Assembly (NCBI GenBank): GCA_022842205.1
Contig: JALHQA010000004.1
Location: 238,501 to 302,500 of the forward strand
Length of the DNA stretch: 64,000 nt
Source: Hyphomicrobiales bacterium
GTDB lineage: Bacteria > Pseudomonadota > Alphaproteobacteria > Rhizobiales > Methylopilaceae
Direction of reading: 5' to 3'
In this document: positions 35,994-45,808 of the stretch, in pieces
How the letters are laid out: every line of letters begins with the position of its first letter
Position numbering within the stretch: position 1 is the stretch's first letter
Program-made: the position numbers and the translations under genes
The notes under the pieces: model-generated
Seen by the model: only the letters and a program-made list of their open reading frames with translations
Databases searched by the model: none
Told to the model about the DNA's origin: nothing

Positions 35994-37486
35994 TGCGGCG
36001 GCTTATCCAACAGGGTTTCGCGCTGGCCGACGAAGTCCGGAACGCCCCGCAGCACCCCCTGGAACCCCTGCAAGGGCTCGCCAAGCGTGAGGCCGCGGTT
36101 GTCGATCTCGAACTCACGGATCGTTTTTTCGTGCAAGCCCGCACGTTTCTTGATGATCGACATGGCGCGACGGACCTGTCCGTGGGCCTCGAAATACCTC
36201 AATAGAATGACGGTGTCGGCCAGGTAGGTCACATCGACAGGCGTCTTCATGTCGCCGACAAGTCCATGCTGCGCGACTGTCAGGAGGGTGGTGGCACCCT
36301 GCCGATTCAGATACTGCAGCAGCTCGTGTATGTGCAGCACAAGGAAGTTCTCTTCCGGCATGGCCGCCTGGTAACCGTTGAGACTGTCGATGATGATCGT
36401 CTTGATATCGAACTTGTCGACACATCCGCGAACGGTCGCACTGAATTCGCCGGGCGAAAGTTCGGCGGCATCAATCTGGAAGATTTTCAGCCCTCCGCTT
36501 TCCACCAGTTTTTCGAGATCGACCCCGAGAGTGCGCATCCGGAAGTGAAGGAGACCGATCTCTTCATCGAAGATGAACATCGCGGCCTTCTCTCCCCGGG
36601 CAATCGCGGCAACCGCAAACGCCATCGCGACAAGAGATTTGCCGGTGCCGGCCGGCCCGAGAACAAGGGCACTCGATCCGCGCTCGATCCCGCCGCCGAG
36701 AAGGGCATCCAAAGCGGCATTTCCACTCGATATGGGTGTGCGATCGAAATGGGTTCTGTGTTCCGCCGCGACCAGGCGCGGATAAATTTCAATTCCGCCC
36801 GTCTTGATTTCGAAATCGTGATATCCGCCCCGGAAACGTCGGCCGCGATACTTGATGATACGTACACGCCTGCGTTCGGCGCCGTACTCCGGAGCCAGTT
36901 CCTCCAGCCGCACCACACCGTGGGCGACACTGTGAACGGTCTTGTCCTGGCTGTTGCTGGTCATGTCGTCGAGCAGCACAACCGTCGCCCCGTACCTCGC
37001 GAAGTAGTGCTTGAGCGCAAGCACCTGACGGCGATAGCGCAGAGAACTTTGCGCGAGCAGCCGAATCTCCGAGAGGCTATCGACCACAATGCGATGAGGC
37101 TGGTACTTTTCGATCGCTTCGAAAATCAGCCGGGTGGTCTCGCCAAGTTCCAGGTCCGAAGAATACAGAAGGCTTTGCTGCTGGTTCTCATCAAGGAGGC
37201 TTTCGGGCGGAACCAATTCAAAGATATCAATTCCATCAAGGCTCCAGCCGTGTGACTTGGCGCTTTCCCGGAGTTCTTCTTCGCTTTCCGAAAGTGTGAT
37301 GTAGAGCCCGCGTTCTCCCGCCCGTGTGCCCTCCATAAGAAAGCTCAAGGCAGTTGTCGTCTTGCCCGTGCCGGGACTGCCTTCAAGCAGGTAGACGCGG
37401 TCCCGCTGCAAGCCGCCGGACAGAATATCATCAAGGCCCGCGATGCCCGTGCCTGCCTGGCCGCCGAGCGTCTGAGTTTTTTGCAC
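35990..37486 (-). CDS. KaiC-like double-domain ATPase
   Basis: 498 residues from a GTG start. Two RecA-like KaiC domains: first P-loop GSPGTGKT (residues 36-43) with SESEEEL, and second P-loop GPAGTGKS near residue 278 with FIFDEE. Walker B strands are RIVVDSLSEI and TIIIDSLNG. Length is slightly shorter than cyanobacterial KaiC. No kaiA or kaiB is nearby. It is coupled through ATGA to the hybrid histidine kinase. It probably acts as a signalling or timing ATPase module, as described for KaiC-kinase pairs; clock function is not implied. Confidence 0.9.
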   Translation of the reverse strand: MQKTQTLGGQAGTGIAGLDDILSGGLQRDRVYLLEGSPGTGKTTTALSFLMEGTRAGERGLYITLSESEEELRESAKSHGWSLDGIDIFELVPPESLLDENQQQSLLYSSDLELGETTRLIFEAIEKYQPHRIVVDSLSEIRLLAQSSLRYRRQVLALKHYFARYGATVVLLDDMTSNSQDKTVHSVAHGVVRLEELAPEYGAERRRVRIIKYRGRRFRGGYHDFEIKTGGIEIYPRLVAAEHRTHFDRTPISSGNAALDALLGGGIERGSSALVLGPAGTGKSLVAMAFAVAAIARGEKAAMFIFDEEIGLLHFRMRTLGVDLEKLVESGGLKIFQIDAAELSPGEFSATVRGCVDKFDIKTIIIDSLNGYQAAMPEENFLVLHIHELLQYLNRQGATTLLTVAQHGLVGDMKTPVDVTYLADTVILLRYFEAHGQVRRAMSIIKKRAGLHEKTIREFEIDNRGLTLGEPLQGFQGVLRGVPDFVGQRETLLDKPPQ

Positions 37487-37617
37487 GTCTGGTTCTTTCT
37501 TCCATTAAACCAGAACGATAAACGCCCAAAGCGGGATTTGGATGCATGGGTTATGGCTCTGCATGCGTGTGCGACGGGCCAGACCGGCCACGGGTAGCCC
37601 AAGGCGGAAAAAGGGCC

Positions 37618-38805
37618 TTACCGCCGCGCGATCGCCGCCAGCGCAAGGACAAGCGCGAGATTGACGGCGGCGAGGACAGCGAGCGCGCCGAGCGAGGCAT
37701 TTGCGCCGAAACGCTCGATGGCGATGGCGCCGGCGAGCGGCGCGACGGCCTGGGACAGGAAAGCGGCGCGGGCGAGCTGGCCCATATTGCGCGGGAAGTT
37801 TTTCGCCCCGAACAAGGCGAGCGGCACCGTGCCGCGCGAGATCGACCAGATGCCGTTGCCCGCGCCATAGAGCATCAGGCAGGCGGCCGCGACGACGTAG
37901 CCCGACCACAGCAGCGCGATGCCGGCGCAAATCAGCGCCGAGGCCGTCATCAGCGTAAAGACCGGATGATAGCGCACGCCGAACGCCATCTCCACCACGC
38001 GCGCGCCGACCTGGGACGGGCCGATCAGCGCGCCGAGCGCGACGGCGGCGGCGAGGGCGATGCCGAGACCCTGCAGCAGCGTGAGAAGATGTATGGACAC
38101 AATGGCGAAGATGGCGCTGCCGGCGACGAAGATGGCGGCGAGCAGCGGCATCAGCGCGGAATGGGCGGGCGGCGCGGCTGTGCCTTCGTGCTCCGGCACA
38201 TCGGCGGTGCGCTCCACCGCGCGGCGCGGCAGCGCGAAAAACATCAGTGGCGCCGACACGAAGAGATGCAGGGCCGCATAGGCGAGGCAGGTCTCGCGCC
38301 AGCCGGCATTTTCGACCAGCCACGCCGACAGCGGCCAGCACACCGTCGAGGCGAAGCCGCCGAACAGAGTGAGCGTCGTGATCGCGCCGCGCGCGCGGAC
38401 ACCGTACAGCGTTCCGAGCGTCGAGAACGCCGCGTCATAGAGCGCGGAGCCCATGCCGGCGCCGAGCACGGCCCAGGCGAGAAGATAGAACGGCAGGGAT
38501 GGCGCGAGCGCCATGCCGGCAAGGCCCGCCGCGAGCAGAAGCGAGCCGATCGCAAGGACGCGCGCGCCGCCGAGGCGCTGGATGCTGCGCCCGGCGAAGG
38601 GCGAGACGAGGCCCGAGGAGACAAGGCCGACCGATATGCCCGCGGTGACCCATGTCAACGGCCAGCCGGTGTCGCGCGCGATGGGACCCGCGAGCACGGT
38701 GAGAAGATAATAGGACGAGCCCCAGGCGAAGATCTGGTGCAGGCCGAGGGGGACGATGACGCGCGCCGCGGCCCGCCGGCCCGTTGCCGCCGAGCGCCGC
38801 AACAT
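37618..38805 (-). CDS. MFS transporter in the ars operon
   Basis: 395 residues with about 12 membrane segments; an MFS loop 2-3 motif is visible (GLVSPFAGRSIQRLGG). ATG starts 1 nt after the arsH stop. Its place in the operon suggests export of arsenite or an organoarsenical, as for ArsJ/ArsK/ArsP-type exporters. No adjacent GAPDH gene is present, so ArsJ is unlikely. Substrate unassigned. Confidence 0.85.
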   Translation of the reverse strand: MLRRSAATGRRAAARVIVPLGLHQIFAWGSSYYLLTVLAGPIARDTGWPLTWVTAGISVGLVSSGLVSPFAGRSIQRLGGARVLAIGSLLLAAGLAGMALAPSLPFYLLAWAVLGAGMGSALYDAAFSTLGTLYGVRARGAITTLTLFGGFASTVCWPLSAWLVENAGWRETCLAYAALHLFVSAPLMFFALPRRAVERTADVPEHEGTAAPPAHSALMPLLAAIFVAGSAIFAIVSIHLLTLLQGLGIALAAAVALGALIGPSQVGARVVEMAFGVRYHPVFTLMTASALICAGIALLWSGYVVAAACLMLYGAGNGIWSISRGTVPLALFGAKNFPRNMGQLARAAFLSQAVAPLAGAIAIERFGANASLGALAVLAAVNLALVLALAAIARR

Positions 38806-38806
38806 C

Positions 38807-39514
38807 TCAGATCGACCTGAGCCTGACGCGGGCTTCGAGTTTCACGGCATCTTCCTTGCGCTCGCTGTAGCGGCTGGTGAGATAGCCGGACGCATCGCGC
38901 GTCAGCAGCGTGAATTTCACGAGCTCCTCCATGACATCGACCACGCGGTCGTAATAGGAGGACGGCTTCATGCGCCCGTCTTCGTCGAATTCCTGGAAGG
39001 CCTTGGCGACCGAGGACTGGTTGGGAATGGTGATCATGCGCATCCAGCGGCCAAGGATGCGCATCTGGTTGACGGCGTTGAACGACTGGGAGCCGCCCGA
39101 GACCTGCATCACCGCGAGCGTGCGGCCCTGCGTCGGCCGCACCGAACCGACCGAGAGCGGAATCCAGTCGATCTGTGCCTTGATGATCGCGCTCATGGCG
39201 CCGTGGCGTTCCGGACTTGTCCATACATGTCCTTCGGACCACTCGGACAGCGCGCGCAGCTCCTGAACCTTCGGATGATCGGCGGTGGTCGCGTCCGGCA
39301 GCGGGAGGCCGGCGGGATCGAATATTGCCACTTCGGCGCCGAACGCTTCCAGCAGGCGCGCCGCCTCGAAGGTCAGAAAGCGGCTGTAGGAGCGCTCGCG
39401 CAGCGAGCCGTACAGCATCAGGATGCGCGGTTTGTGGGCGGACAGGGGAACGGCGAGCCGTTCGCGGTCCGGTATATCCAGGGCGGCGGGTACGATGTTG
39501 GGGAGATCAGACAA
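38807..39514 (-). CDS. arsH: Arsenical resistance flavoprotein ArsH
   Basis: 235 residues from a TTG start at 39514 overlapping arsC by 8 nt. The NADPH-dependent FMN reductase fold has the FMN-binding [10 protein letters not shown] and [21 protein letters not shown] with [20 protein letters not shown]. ArsH oxidises trivalent organoarsenicals. The TTG gives the usual SDLPNI-type N-terminus; no ATG is available. Confidence 0.93.
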   Translation of the reverse strand: MSDLPNIVPAALDIPDRERLAVPLSAHKPRILMLYGSLRERSYSRFLTFEAARLLEAFGAEVAIFDPAGLPLPDATTADHPKVQELRALSEWSEGHVWTSPERHGAMSAIIKAQIDWIPLSVGSVRPTQGRTLAVMQVSGGSQSFNAVNQMRILGRWMRMITIPNQSSVAKAFQEFDEDGRMKPSSYYDRVVDVMEELVKFTLLTRDASGYLTSRYSERKEDAVKLEARVRLRSI

Positions 39515-39929
39515 GCCGGGTTCCGTCTTCGGCGATGACCTGCTCGCCGTCTTCCTTGGCGAACTTGCCCTTCTGCGGCAGGGGCAGGATGTCGAGCACC
39601 GCCTCCGACGGACGGCAGAGCCGCGTTCCTTCATCCGTAATGACGAACGGCCGGTTGATAAGAATGGGATGCGCCATCATGGCATCGAGCAACTGATCGT
39701 CGGTCAGAGCGGGATCGCCGAGGCCGAGTTCGGCATAGGGCGTGCCCTTCTCGCGCAGGGTCTCGCGCACGGTGAGGCCCGCCGCCGCGATCATGGCGCG
39801 TAGGTCATCGCGTGACGGCGGCGTCCTGAGATATTCGACCACGCGCGGCTCGATACCGGCGTTGCGGATCAGAGCCAGGGTGTTGCGCGAGGTGCCGCAA
39901 TCCGGATTGTGAAAAATGGTGATGTTCAT
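39507..39929 (-). CDS. arsC: Glutaredoxin-dependent arsenate reductase ArsC
   Basis: 140 residues. The active site is [13 protein letters not shown] with the catalytic Cys11, and the downstream Arg motif is [15 protein letters not shown]. It reduces arsenate to arsenite using glutathione/glutaredoxin. It overlaps the acr3 stop. Confidence 0.95.
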   Translation of the reverse strand: MNITIFHNPDCGTSRNTLALIRNAGIEPRVVEYLRTPPSRDDLRAMIAAAGLTVRETLREKGTPYAELGLGDPALTDDQLLDAMMAHPILINRPFVITDEGTRLCRPSEAVLDILPLPQKGKFAKEDGEQVIAEDGTRLV

Positions 39930-41005
39930 CGCGCCGCCTCCGCGCCGCGCTCATACCAGCCGCGCGATGACTTCACGATATGGACGACGTGGAGCATGAC
40001 GGGCACTTCGATCAGAACGCCAACGACAGTGGCGAGCGCGGCGCCGGAGTTCAGGCCGAACAGGCTGATGGCGGCGGCGACCGCAAGCTCGAAGAAGTTG
40101 GATGCGCCGATCAGCGCCGCCGGCGCGGCCACGCACCAGGCGACGCCGAGTTTGCGCGACAGCATGTAGGCGATGCCGGCATTGAGATAGACCTGAATGA
40201 GGATCGGCACCGCGAGCAGCGCGATGATCAGCGGCTGGGCGAGGATCTGTTCGCCCTGGAACGCGAACAGCAGGACGAGCGTCGCGAGCAGCGCGACAAG
40301 CGAGACCGGGCCGAGCCTGGCGAGAACCTTCTCCAGCGCGGGCGTGCCGCCCTTCGCGAGCAGGGCTTTCCGCCAGAGCTGGGCAACGACGACCGGAACG
40401 ACGATGTAAAGACCGACGGAAAGCAGCAGCGTGTCCCACGGAACGGTGATCGAGGCCACGCCGAGCAGAAGCCCGACCAGCGGCGCGAAGGCGAACACCA
40501 TGATGATGTCGTTGAGCGCGACCTGGCTCAGCGTGTAATGCGGCTCGCCATCGCAGAGATTGGACCAGACGAACACCATCGCGGTGCAGGGCGCGGCGGC
40601 GAGAAGAATGAGGCCGGCGATGTAGGACGAAATCTGGTCCTGCGGCAGGTATGATGCGAACAGCCAGCCGATGAAGAACGTGCCGAGAGCCAGCATGGAG
40701 AATGGCTTGACTGCCCAGTTGACGAACAGCGTGACGCCGACGCCGCGCCAGTGCTGCTTGACTTCGTGGAGCGCGCCGAAATCGATCTTCAGCAGCATCG
40801 GCACGATCATCGCCCAGATCAGAATCGCGACCGGGATGTTGACCTTGGCGATTTCGGCGGAGGCGATGGCTCCGAACAGGCCGGGCAGAAGCCAGCCGAG
40901 CGCAATGCCGGCGACGATGCAGAGCGCAACCCAGATGCTGAGATAGCGCTCGAAGAAGGAGATGCCGGGGCGCGGCGCGGATACGGCCAGGTCTGCGGTG
41001 CTCAT
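39926..41005 (-). CDS. acr3: Arsenite efflux transporter Acr3
   Basis: 359 residues, ten-helix ACR3/SBF-type permease. Characteristic segments are LIWAMIVPMLLKIDFGAL, AAPCTAMVFVWSNLCDGEPHYTL (the conserved Cys) and LIGASNFFELAVA. It exports arsenite using the proton motive force. The start at 41005 overlaps the upstream arsC stop as ATGA. Confidence 0.95.
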   Translation of the reverse strand: MSTADLAVSAPRPGISFFERYLSIWVALCIVAGIALGWLLPGLFGAIASAEIAKVNIPVAILIWAMIVPMLLKIDFGALHEVKQHWRGVGVTLFVNWAVKPFSMLALGTFFIGWLFASYLPQDQISSYIAGLILLAAAPCTAMVFVWSNLCDGEPHYTLSQVALNDIIMVFAFAPLVGLLLGVASITVPWDTLLLSVGLYIVVPVVVAQLWRKALLAKGGTPALEKVLARLGPVSLVALLATLVLLFAFQGEQILAQPLIIALLAVPILIQVYLNAGIAYMLSRKLGVAWCVAAPAALIGASNFFELAVAAAISLFGLNSGAALATVVGVLIEVPVMLHVVHIVKSSRGWYERGAEAAR

Positions 41006-41532
41006 GCCGGATCTTTCTGGCGGGACGCCATCGCCGTTGCGCCTTCGGACGCGCCGATCTCCTTCAGCCGCGCCTTCAGCGCCATGCGGTCGAGACTCTC
41101 GAGCGGCAGGGCCGTAAATACGGTGATGCGGTTTCGCATCTGCTTGAAGGCGGTGACGAAGGCCGCCTCGCGCTCGATATCCGTACCCATCACGGCGGCG
41201 GGATCGGCGATGCCCCAATGCGCCTTCATCGGCTGGCCGGGCCAGATCGGGCAGCTTTCCCCGGCGGCGTTGTCGCAAACCGTAAATACGAAATGCATGT
41301 GCGGCGCACCGGGTTCGGCGAACTCGCTCCAGCTCTTGGAGCGCAGGCCGTCGGTGGGATAGCCGAAGCTATCAAGCACTTTCACCGCGAGGGGATTGAC
41401 CTTGCCGCCCGGCGTGCTGCCGGCGGAGAAGGCGTTGAAGCGGCCAGCGCCTTCCTTGCGGAGAATGCTCTCCGCCAGAATGGAGCGCGCGGAATTGGCG
41501 GTGCAGAGAAAGAGAACGTTGAAGGGCTGCAT
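41002..41532 (-). CDS. arsC: Thioredoxin-type (LMW-PTP family) arsenate reductase
   Basis: 176 residues. The P-loop is VLFLCTANSARSILAES (Cys-x5-Arg-Ser), the LMW protein tyrosine phosphatase signature. The partner segment FTVCDNAAGESCPIWPG carries the second and third Cys used in the thioredoxin relay. A second, unrelated arsenate reductase lies two genes downstream. ATG shares one base with the arsR stop (TGATG). Confidence 0.93.
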   Translation of the reverse strand: MQPFNVLFLCTANSARSILAESILRKEGAGRFNAFSAGSTPGGKVNPLAVKVLDSFGYPTDGLRSKSWSEFAEPGAPHMHFVFTVCDNAAGESCPIWPGQPMKAHWGIADPAAVMGTDIEREAAFVTAFKQMRNRITVFTALPLESLDRMALKARLKEIGASEGATAMASRQKDPA

Positions 41533-41873
41533 CAGCAGGTCTCGCAGCATGAGGACAGATCGGCGATGAGCGGCGCGCAGATTTCGGCCCGGCCGCCGCA
41601 GCAATCCTTGAGGACGAAGCCGACGACGCCGCGCAGGCGCTGAAGATCGGCACGGTAGGTGATCGTCGTGCCGCGCCGCTCGGACGAAACGAGGCCGGCG
41701 CGCGCCAGCACCGACAGATGGCTCGACAGAGTGTTCTGCGGCACCGAGAGCGCGCGGGCGATTTCGCCCGCCGGAAGGCCTTCCGGCTCATGGCGGACAA
41801 GAAGGCGGAAGGTCTCGAGCCGCGTCGACTGCGCGAGAGCGGACAAGGCCAGAATGGTGGTTTCTGATTCCAT
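41532..41873 (-). CDS. arsR: Arsenic-responsive repressor ArsR
   Basis: 113 residues from ATG 41873 (MESETTILALSALAQSTRLE). Winged helix with PAGEIARALSVPQNTLSSHLSVLARAGLV. Candidate As(III)-binding cysteines are LKDCCGG, EICAP and the C-terminal SSCCETC, unlike the alpha3 ELCVCDL site of the E. coli type. First gene of the ars operon. The region just upstream (41874-41893) contains an AATT-centred imperfect palindrome that could be its operator. Confidence 0.93.
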   Translation of the reverse strand: MESETTILALSALAQSTRLETFRLLVRHEPEGLPAGEIARALSVPQNTLSSHLSVLARAGLVSSERRGTTITYRADLQRLRGVVGFVLKDCCGGRAEICAPLIADLSSCCETC

Positions 41874-42038
41874 ATATCGAGAATTACCGAAACAGCAAGC
41901 AAGCGTCAAGCGGCCCGGCCATTCCGCGACCGCGACCGGCGGGACCCGGGCGCGTAACCGCGTGCGTAACTGTTACATTCTCCTCCTTGCGGCCTGCCTC
42001 CGGTATCGTGAGCCGCGTTGCAGAGTTCGAGGCAGACC

Positions 42039-42269
42039 ATGCGTTGGATCAACATGATCGCGATCGTCGCGTTCGGCGCCGCGATGCTGATTTTCGCTTT
42101 CCAGAATTTGCAGAGCGTCACGGTTTCCTTTCTCGGACTGAGCGGCAGCGCTCCCATGGCTGTCTGGTCCGTCATTATCTACCTGCTCGGCATGGCCACG
42201 GGCGGCAGCGCGTGGGCGCTGATCCGGTGGGCGTGGGAGGGGTCGAGGACATTTCAACCGAACAGCTAA
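42039..42269 (+). CDS. LapA/DUF1049-like small membrane protein
   Basis: 76 residues from ATG 42039 (MRWINMIAIVAFGAAMLIFA) with two membrane segments separated by the short loop QNLQSVTVSFLGLSGSAP, the usual LapA/DUF1049 pattern. Divergent from arsR. Confidence 0.8.
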   Translation: MRWINMIAIVAFGAAMLIFAFQNLQSVTVSFLGLSGSAPMAVWSVIIYLLGMATGGSAWALIRWAWEGSRTFQPNS

Positions 42270-42342
42270 AAGCGCCCGCCGGCACGTTGCCCTGGCCGGA
42301 AGGGTTCCATAGTCTCATGGGCAAGGGCCGGGGGTCTGACCG

Positions 42343-43335
42343 ATGGCACAGCGTATAACCGAGGTGAGTCCGGTCCGGCCTGCCGCGCGCCGCATCGCGG
42401 TCGTTCTCGCCGCTCTTGCCGGTGTGCTGACGCCGGCCTCCATGCCGCGCGCGGCCGATACCTTGAAAATCGGTGTTTCCGCGTGGCCTTCCGCGGAGGT
42501 GACGGCGCACATCATCGCCGGCGTCGCCAAGCGGCTCGGACTGGAGGCCGAACTTCGTCCTGGCAGCAGCGCCGCGATGCTCCAGGATCTGGCCGGCGGC
42601 GGGCTCGACGTCTATCCGGAGATCTGGTTTCCGAACCTGCAGGCCGAATTCGACAAGGCGAACGCGAACGGCGCGATTGCCCTCAATACATACGGCGTCG
42701 AGACGCAGCAGAACATTTGCGTGACGCGCGCGACGCAGGAGCAGACCGGAATCCAGGCGCTGAGCGATCTTGCCAGGCCGGAGATCGCCGCACAGTTCGA
42801 TACCAACAACGACGGCAAGGGCGAGATCTGGATCGGCGATGAAAGCTGGCGCTCGACCCAGGTGGAGCAGGTACGGGCGCAGAGCTATGGCTACGCCGAG
42901 ACGATGACGCTCCTGCAGGCACCGGAGGATGTCGCGATGGCCGCCGTCGACGTTTCAGCCTCGATAGGCTCGCCCATCGTGTTCTATTGCTACCGTCCAC
43001 ATCACATCTTCGGTCTGCACAAGGTCGTGGCGTTGCGCGAGCCGCGTCATGACGCATCGCGCTGGAGCATCGCGGACGCGAAGGATCCTGACTGGCTGAA
43101 AAAATCACGCGCGGATTCGGCATGGGGCGCATCGCGCTTCCATGTCGGCTATGCGGCGTCGTTGAAACAGCGGGCGCCCGAGATGGCGCGCTTCCTGACC
43201 AATATTTCCTTCGACCCGCCGGACATCGACAAGATGAGCTATGCGGTGCAGGTGGACCGCAAGCCGGCCGAGAAGGTCGCCGAGGAGTGGATGGCGGCGA
43301 ACGCCGGCCGCATCGGCGCATGGATGCAGCGATGA
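42343..43335 (+). CDS. ProX/OpuAC-type periplasmic substrate-binding protein
   Basis: 330 residues, N-terminal signal peptide (to about residue 38). OpuAC fold: KIGVSAWPSAEVTAHIIAGV, LDVYPEIWFPN, YGYAETMTL, FYCYRPHHIF. The ligand is probably a quaternary amine such as glycine betaine or choline. No permease or ATPase gene is adjacent. Its stop overlaps the L,D-transpeptidase start. Confidence 0.85.
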   Translation: MAQRITEVSPVRPAARRIAVVLAALAGVLTPASMPRAADTLKIGVSAWPSAEVTAHIIAGVAKRLGLEAELRPGSSAAMLQDLAGGGLDVYPEIWFPNLQAEFDKANANGAIALNTYGVETQQNICVTRATQEQTGIQALSDLARPEIAAQFDTNNDGKGEIWIGDESWRSTQVEQVRAQSYGYAETMTLLQAPEDVAMAAVDVSASIGSPIVFYCYRPHHIFGLHKVVALREPRHDASRWSIADAKDPDWLKKSRADSAWGASRFHVGYAASLKQRAPEMARFLTNISFDPPDIDKMSYAVQVDRKPAEKVAEEWMAANAGRIGAWMQR

Positions 43336-43994
43336 GGAAAGCCACGAAACGTACCGCCCTCGGCCTTGCCGTCGTCATGACGGCCTCGCTTGCCTCCGCG
43401 CAGGCTTTCAAGACCGAAATCTACGATCCGACGATCAAGAAATGGGTCGCCTACAATCAGGACCAGGCGGTGCGCTATTACCGCAAGAATGGACGCACGC
43501 CGGAAGAGTTCCGCCGCCAGCTGGTCGATTTCCGAACCGCCGAAAAGCCCGGAACGATCATCATCGACGGCAACAGGCATTTTCTCTATCTCGTCCAGCC
43601 CGACTTCAAGGCAATCCGCTATGGCATCGGCGTCGGCCGCGACGGGTTCGGGTGGGCCGGCATCGTGCAGGTTGGCCGCAAGTCGGAATGGCCGGTATGG
43701 ACGCCGCCCGCCGAAATGGTTGCGCGCGATCCCGAGGCGGCGAAGTGGAAGAACGGCATGCCCGGCGGCGAGAACAACCCGCTCGGCGCACGGGCGATGT
43801 ATCTGTACGACAAGGGCAAGGATACGATCTACCGTATCCACGGCACGATCCATCCGTGGTCGATCGGCCTCAACATCTCGTCCGGCTGCATCCGCATGGT
43901 CAACGAGGACATCATCGACCTGTACCAGCGCGTCGATGTCGGCGCCAAGGTGATCGTGCTGATGCAGGGCGCGGCACTCTACAAGGGCGTCTGA
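43332..43994 (+). CDS. L,D-transpeptidase (YkuD domain)
   Basis: 220 residues with a signal peptide. YkuD catalytic motif: His in IHGTIHPWSIG and Ser/Cys in SSGCIRMVNEDI (HGx...SxGCIRM). It makes meso-DAP cross-links or anchors lipoproteins to peptidoglycan. The ATG is in the ATGA overlap with the binding-protein gene. Confidence 0.92.
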   Translation: MRKATKRTALGLAVVMTASLASAQAFKTEIYDPTIKKWVAYNQDQAVRYYRKNGRTPEEFRRQLVDFRTAEKPGTIIIDGNRHFLYLVQPDFKAIRYGIGVGRDGFGWAGIVQVGRKSEWPVWTPPAEMVARDPEAAKWKNGMPGGENNPLGARAMYLYDKGKDTIYRIHGTIHPWSIGLNISSGCIRMVNEDIIDLYQRVDVGAKVIVLMQGAALYKGV

Positions 43995-44021
43995 CACAGC
44001 GACGCCGCAACGGGGGAAGAC

Positions 44022-44327
44022 ATGAAGCGAGGTGGAAAACTCCTGATGCTGCCGATCGCGGCCCTGGCGCTGGCCGGATGCCGGACGACCGCAACGCCCG
44101 ATCAACAGTCCACCGTCCGCAGCGGCGGGGAAACCGCTCCGGCGGACCTGCAGCTCGCCTGCGCGTCGGACGCGGCGACGCGCCTGAACGGCGGAAACAA
44201 CGTGCTTCCGATCAGTTCGGCGCGCGACCCCAACGGTCTTTATCGTGTCGGTTTGCAGCTCAGCGCCGGGCAGGCGGTGTGCGTGATCGACCAGAACGGC
44301 GTCATACAGACGATCGAGAAGGTTTAG
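44022..44327 (+). CDS. Small lipoprotein
   Basis: 101 residues with a lipobox LALAGC ending the signal peptide (Cys about 20) and then a Thr/Ser-rich linker. The rest has Cys pairs in LACASDA and VCVID. Co-directional with the L,D-transpeptidase, 27 nt apart, so an envelope role is plausible. Confidence 0.8.
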   Translation: MKRGGKLLMLPIAALALAGCRTTATPDQQSTVRSGGETAPADLQLACASDAATRLNGGNNVLPISSARDPNGLYRVGLQLSAGQAVCVIDQNGVIQTIEKV

Positions 44328-44364
44328 GCGGCAGGCGGCCGGACCGGCCGGCCGCCTGCGCGTA

Positions 44365-45606
44365 TCAGGCCTTGGCGAAGCTCGCTTCTTCTTCCGGCGG
44401 TGGCGGCGGTGCGCCGTGGATGACGGCCTCGAATGTCCGCAGGCGCTTGTAGACCGACAGCAGCTCGACGATCGTCGTCCAGGAATTGACGAGATACTGG
44501 AAGGAGGAGCGCACCTGCTCGAAGGCGTTGAGCACCTGCTGCATCAGGCCGAGCGTGATCTTTCCGGCGACAATGGACGGCGCGAGGATGATGTAGGGGA
44601 AGATGTTGTCGGTCTGCAGGTAGAAAATGCGGGCGACATTGAAATAGGTGTAGTGGAAGTACAGACGGAAATAGTTGCGCCGTACGTTGGTGAAGAGATC
44701 GGCCACCGTCGGCGGTTGCGCCCGGTCGGCGTTATCCTCGCCATAGACGAGTTCCTTGCGGTAGGCCGCCTCGACACGCTGGTTGCGGAATTCGAGGCCG
44801 GGCAGCTTGATGCCGACAAGCGCGAGGAAGCCGGTGCCGAACGCCGCCCATAGGAGCGCGGCCCAGACCAGCGCGTGGGGCACTTCGCCGAAGATCGGCA
44901 TTTCGGTGATGGTGTAGGAGTATTGCAGCAGGATCGGCAGGAATGCGATCAGCGTCATGACCGAGCTGACGAGATTGACGCCGAGGCCTTCCATCGTCGT
45001 CGAGAAGCGCATCGTGTCTTCCTGCACACGCTGCGAGGCGCCCTCGACCACGCGCAGCCGCGGCCAGTGCGACATGTAGTAGTCGTTCATGGCGTTGCGC
45101 CAGCGAAAGATCCAGTGGCTCATGAAGAAGCGCATGAACACGCCGACGCTGACCGCGACAAAGGCAATGCCGGCGAAAGTCAGCATTTCTCCATAAAATT
45201 CGGCGAGCGTGACGGGGCGCGTCTTGGCGAGCGCGGCCTGCACCATGTCGTAGAACGGTCCGTACCAGGCGTTGACCGCGACCGACACCTGGACCTGGAA
45301 ATAGGTCATGAACAGGATGAGCGCGGAGCCGAGGATCGACCAGCGGGCCCAGGGATGCGGCGCGTAGAACTGCCAGAAGGCGGCGAAGAGCAGCGTCGCG
45401 ATGGTGAAGTAGATGTAGAACCAGATGAAGGAGTCGGACCAGAAGACCGAGACGCGGCCGGCCTGAGCCGGATCGGGCGCCGCGCCGAGCCCAAGCAATG
45501 CGCCCCATCCGGAGGCCCCTCCGTACCAGACGCCCACGCAGACCGCGGTCCACAGCACAACGGACCAGAAAAACAGCTTGGGGTTCGGGAAAAAGGAAAC
45601 GAACAC
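44365..45606 (-). CDS. sbmA: SbmA/BacA-family peptide transporter
   Basis: 413 residues from a GTG at 45606 with GAGGAG 8 nt upstream; the usual family N-terminus ([14 protein letters not shown]) then follows. An ATG at 45660 in frame is less likely. Membrane core of the SbmA/BacA type ([55 protein letters not shown]), without an ATPase domain. It imports peptide antibiotics and is important for rhizobial symbiosis and Brucella persistence. Confidence 0.93.
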   Translation of the reverse strand: MFVSFFPNPKLFFWSVVLWTAVCVGVWYGGASGWGALLGLGAAPDPAQAGRVSVFWSDSFIWFYIYFTIATLLFAAFWQFYAPHPWARWSILGSALILFMTYFQVQVSVAVNAWYGPFYDMVQAALAKTRPVTLAEFYGEMLTFAGIAFVAVSVGVFMRFFMSHWIFRWRNAMNDYYMSHWPRLRVVEGASQRVQEDTMRFSTTMEGLGVNLVSSVMTLIAFLPILLQYSYTITEMPIFGEVPHALVWAALLWAAFGTGFLALVGIKLPGLEFRNQRVEAAYRKELVYGEDNADRAQPPTVADLFTNVRRNYFRLYFHYTYFNVARIFYLQTDNIFPYIILAPSIVAGKITLGLMQQVLNAFEQVRSSFQYLVNSWTTIVELLSVYKRLRTFEAVIHGAPPPPPEEEASFAKA

Positions 45607-45808
45607 GGGCGGGCTCCTCGAAAAGCCGCCCGGTATCGCATGTTGCACCAGCAGCGGCACCTGAATGTTTGGAAAGGTTGCGTGCCGACGGCAGGGGCAT
45701 GCCAGCAGGCGAGGCGAGACGCGGTGTCGCAGGGGAATCGGAAGTCTGCGTAATCCGCCGTTAATTTCAACGCTTTAGATAGGGGCGCGTAATCTTTTAC
45801 ATTCACGG

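Noticed and set aside
42829-42849. EF-hand-like DTNNDGKGEIW loop in the ProX-like protein as a novel calcium site
   Set aside because: Similar Asp/Gly-rich loops are common in OpuAC-family binding proteins, so it is not unusual.
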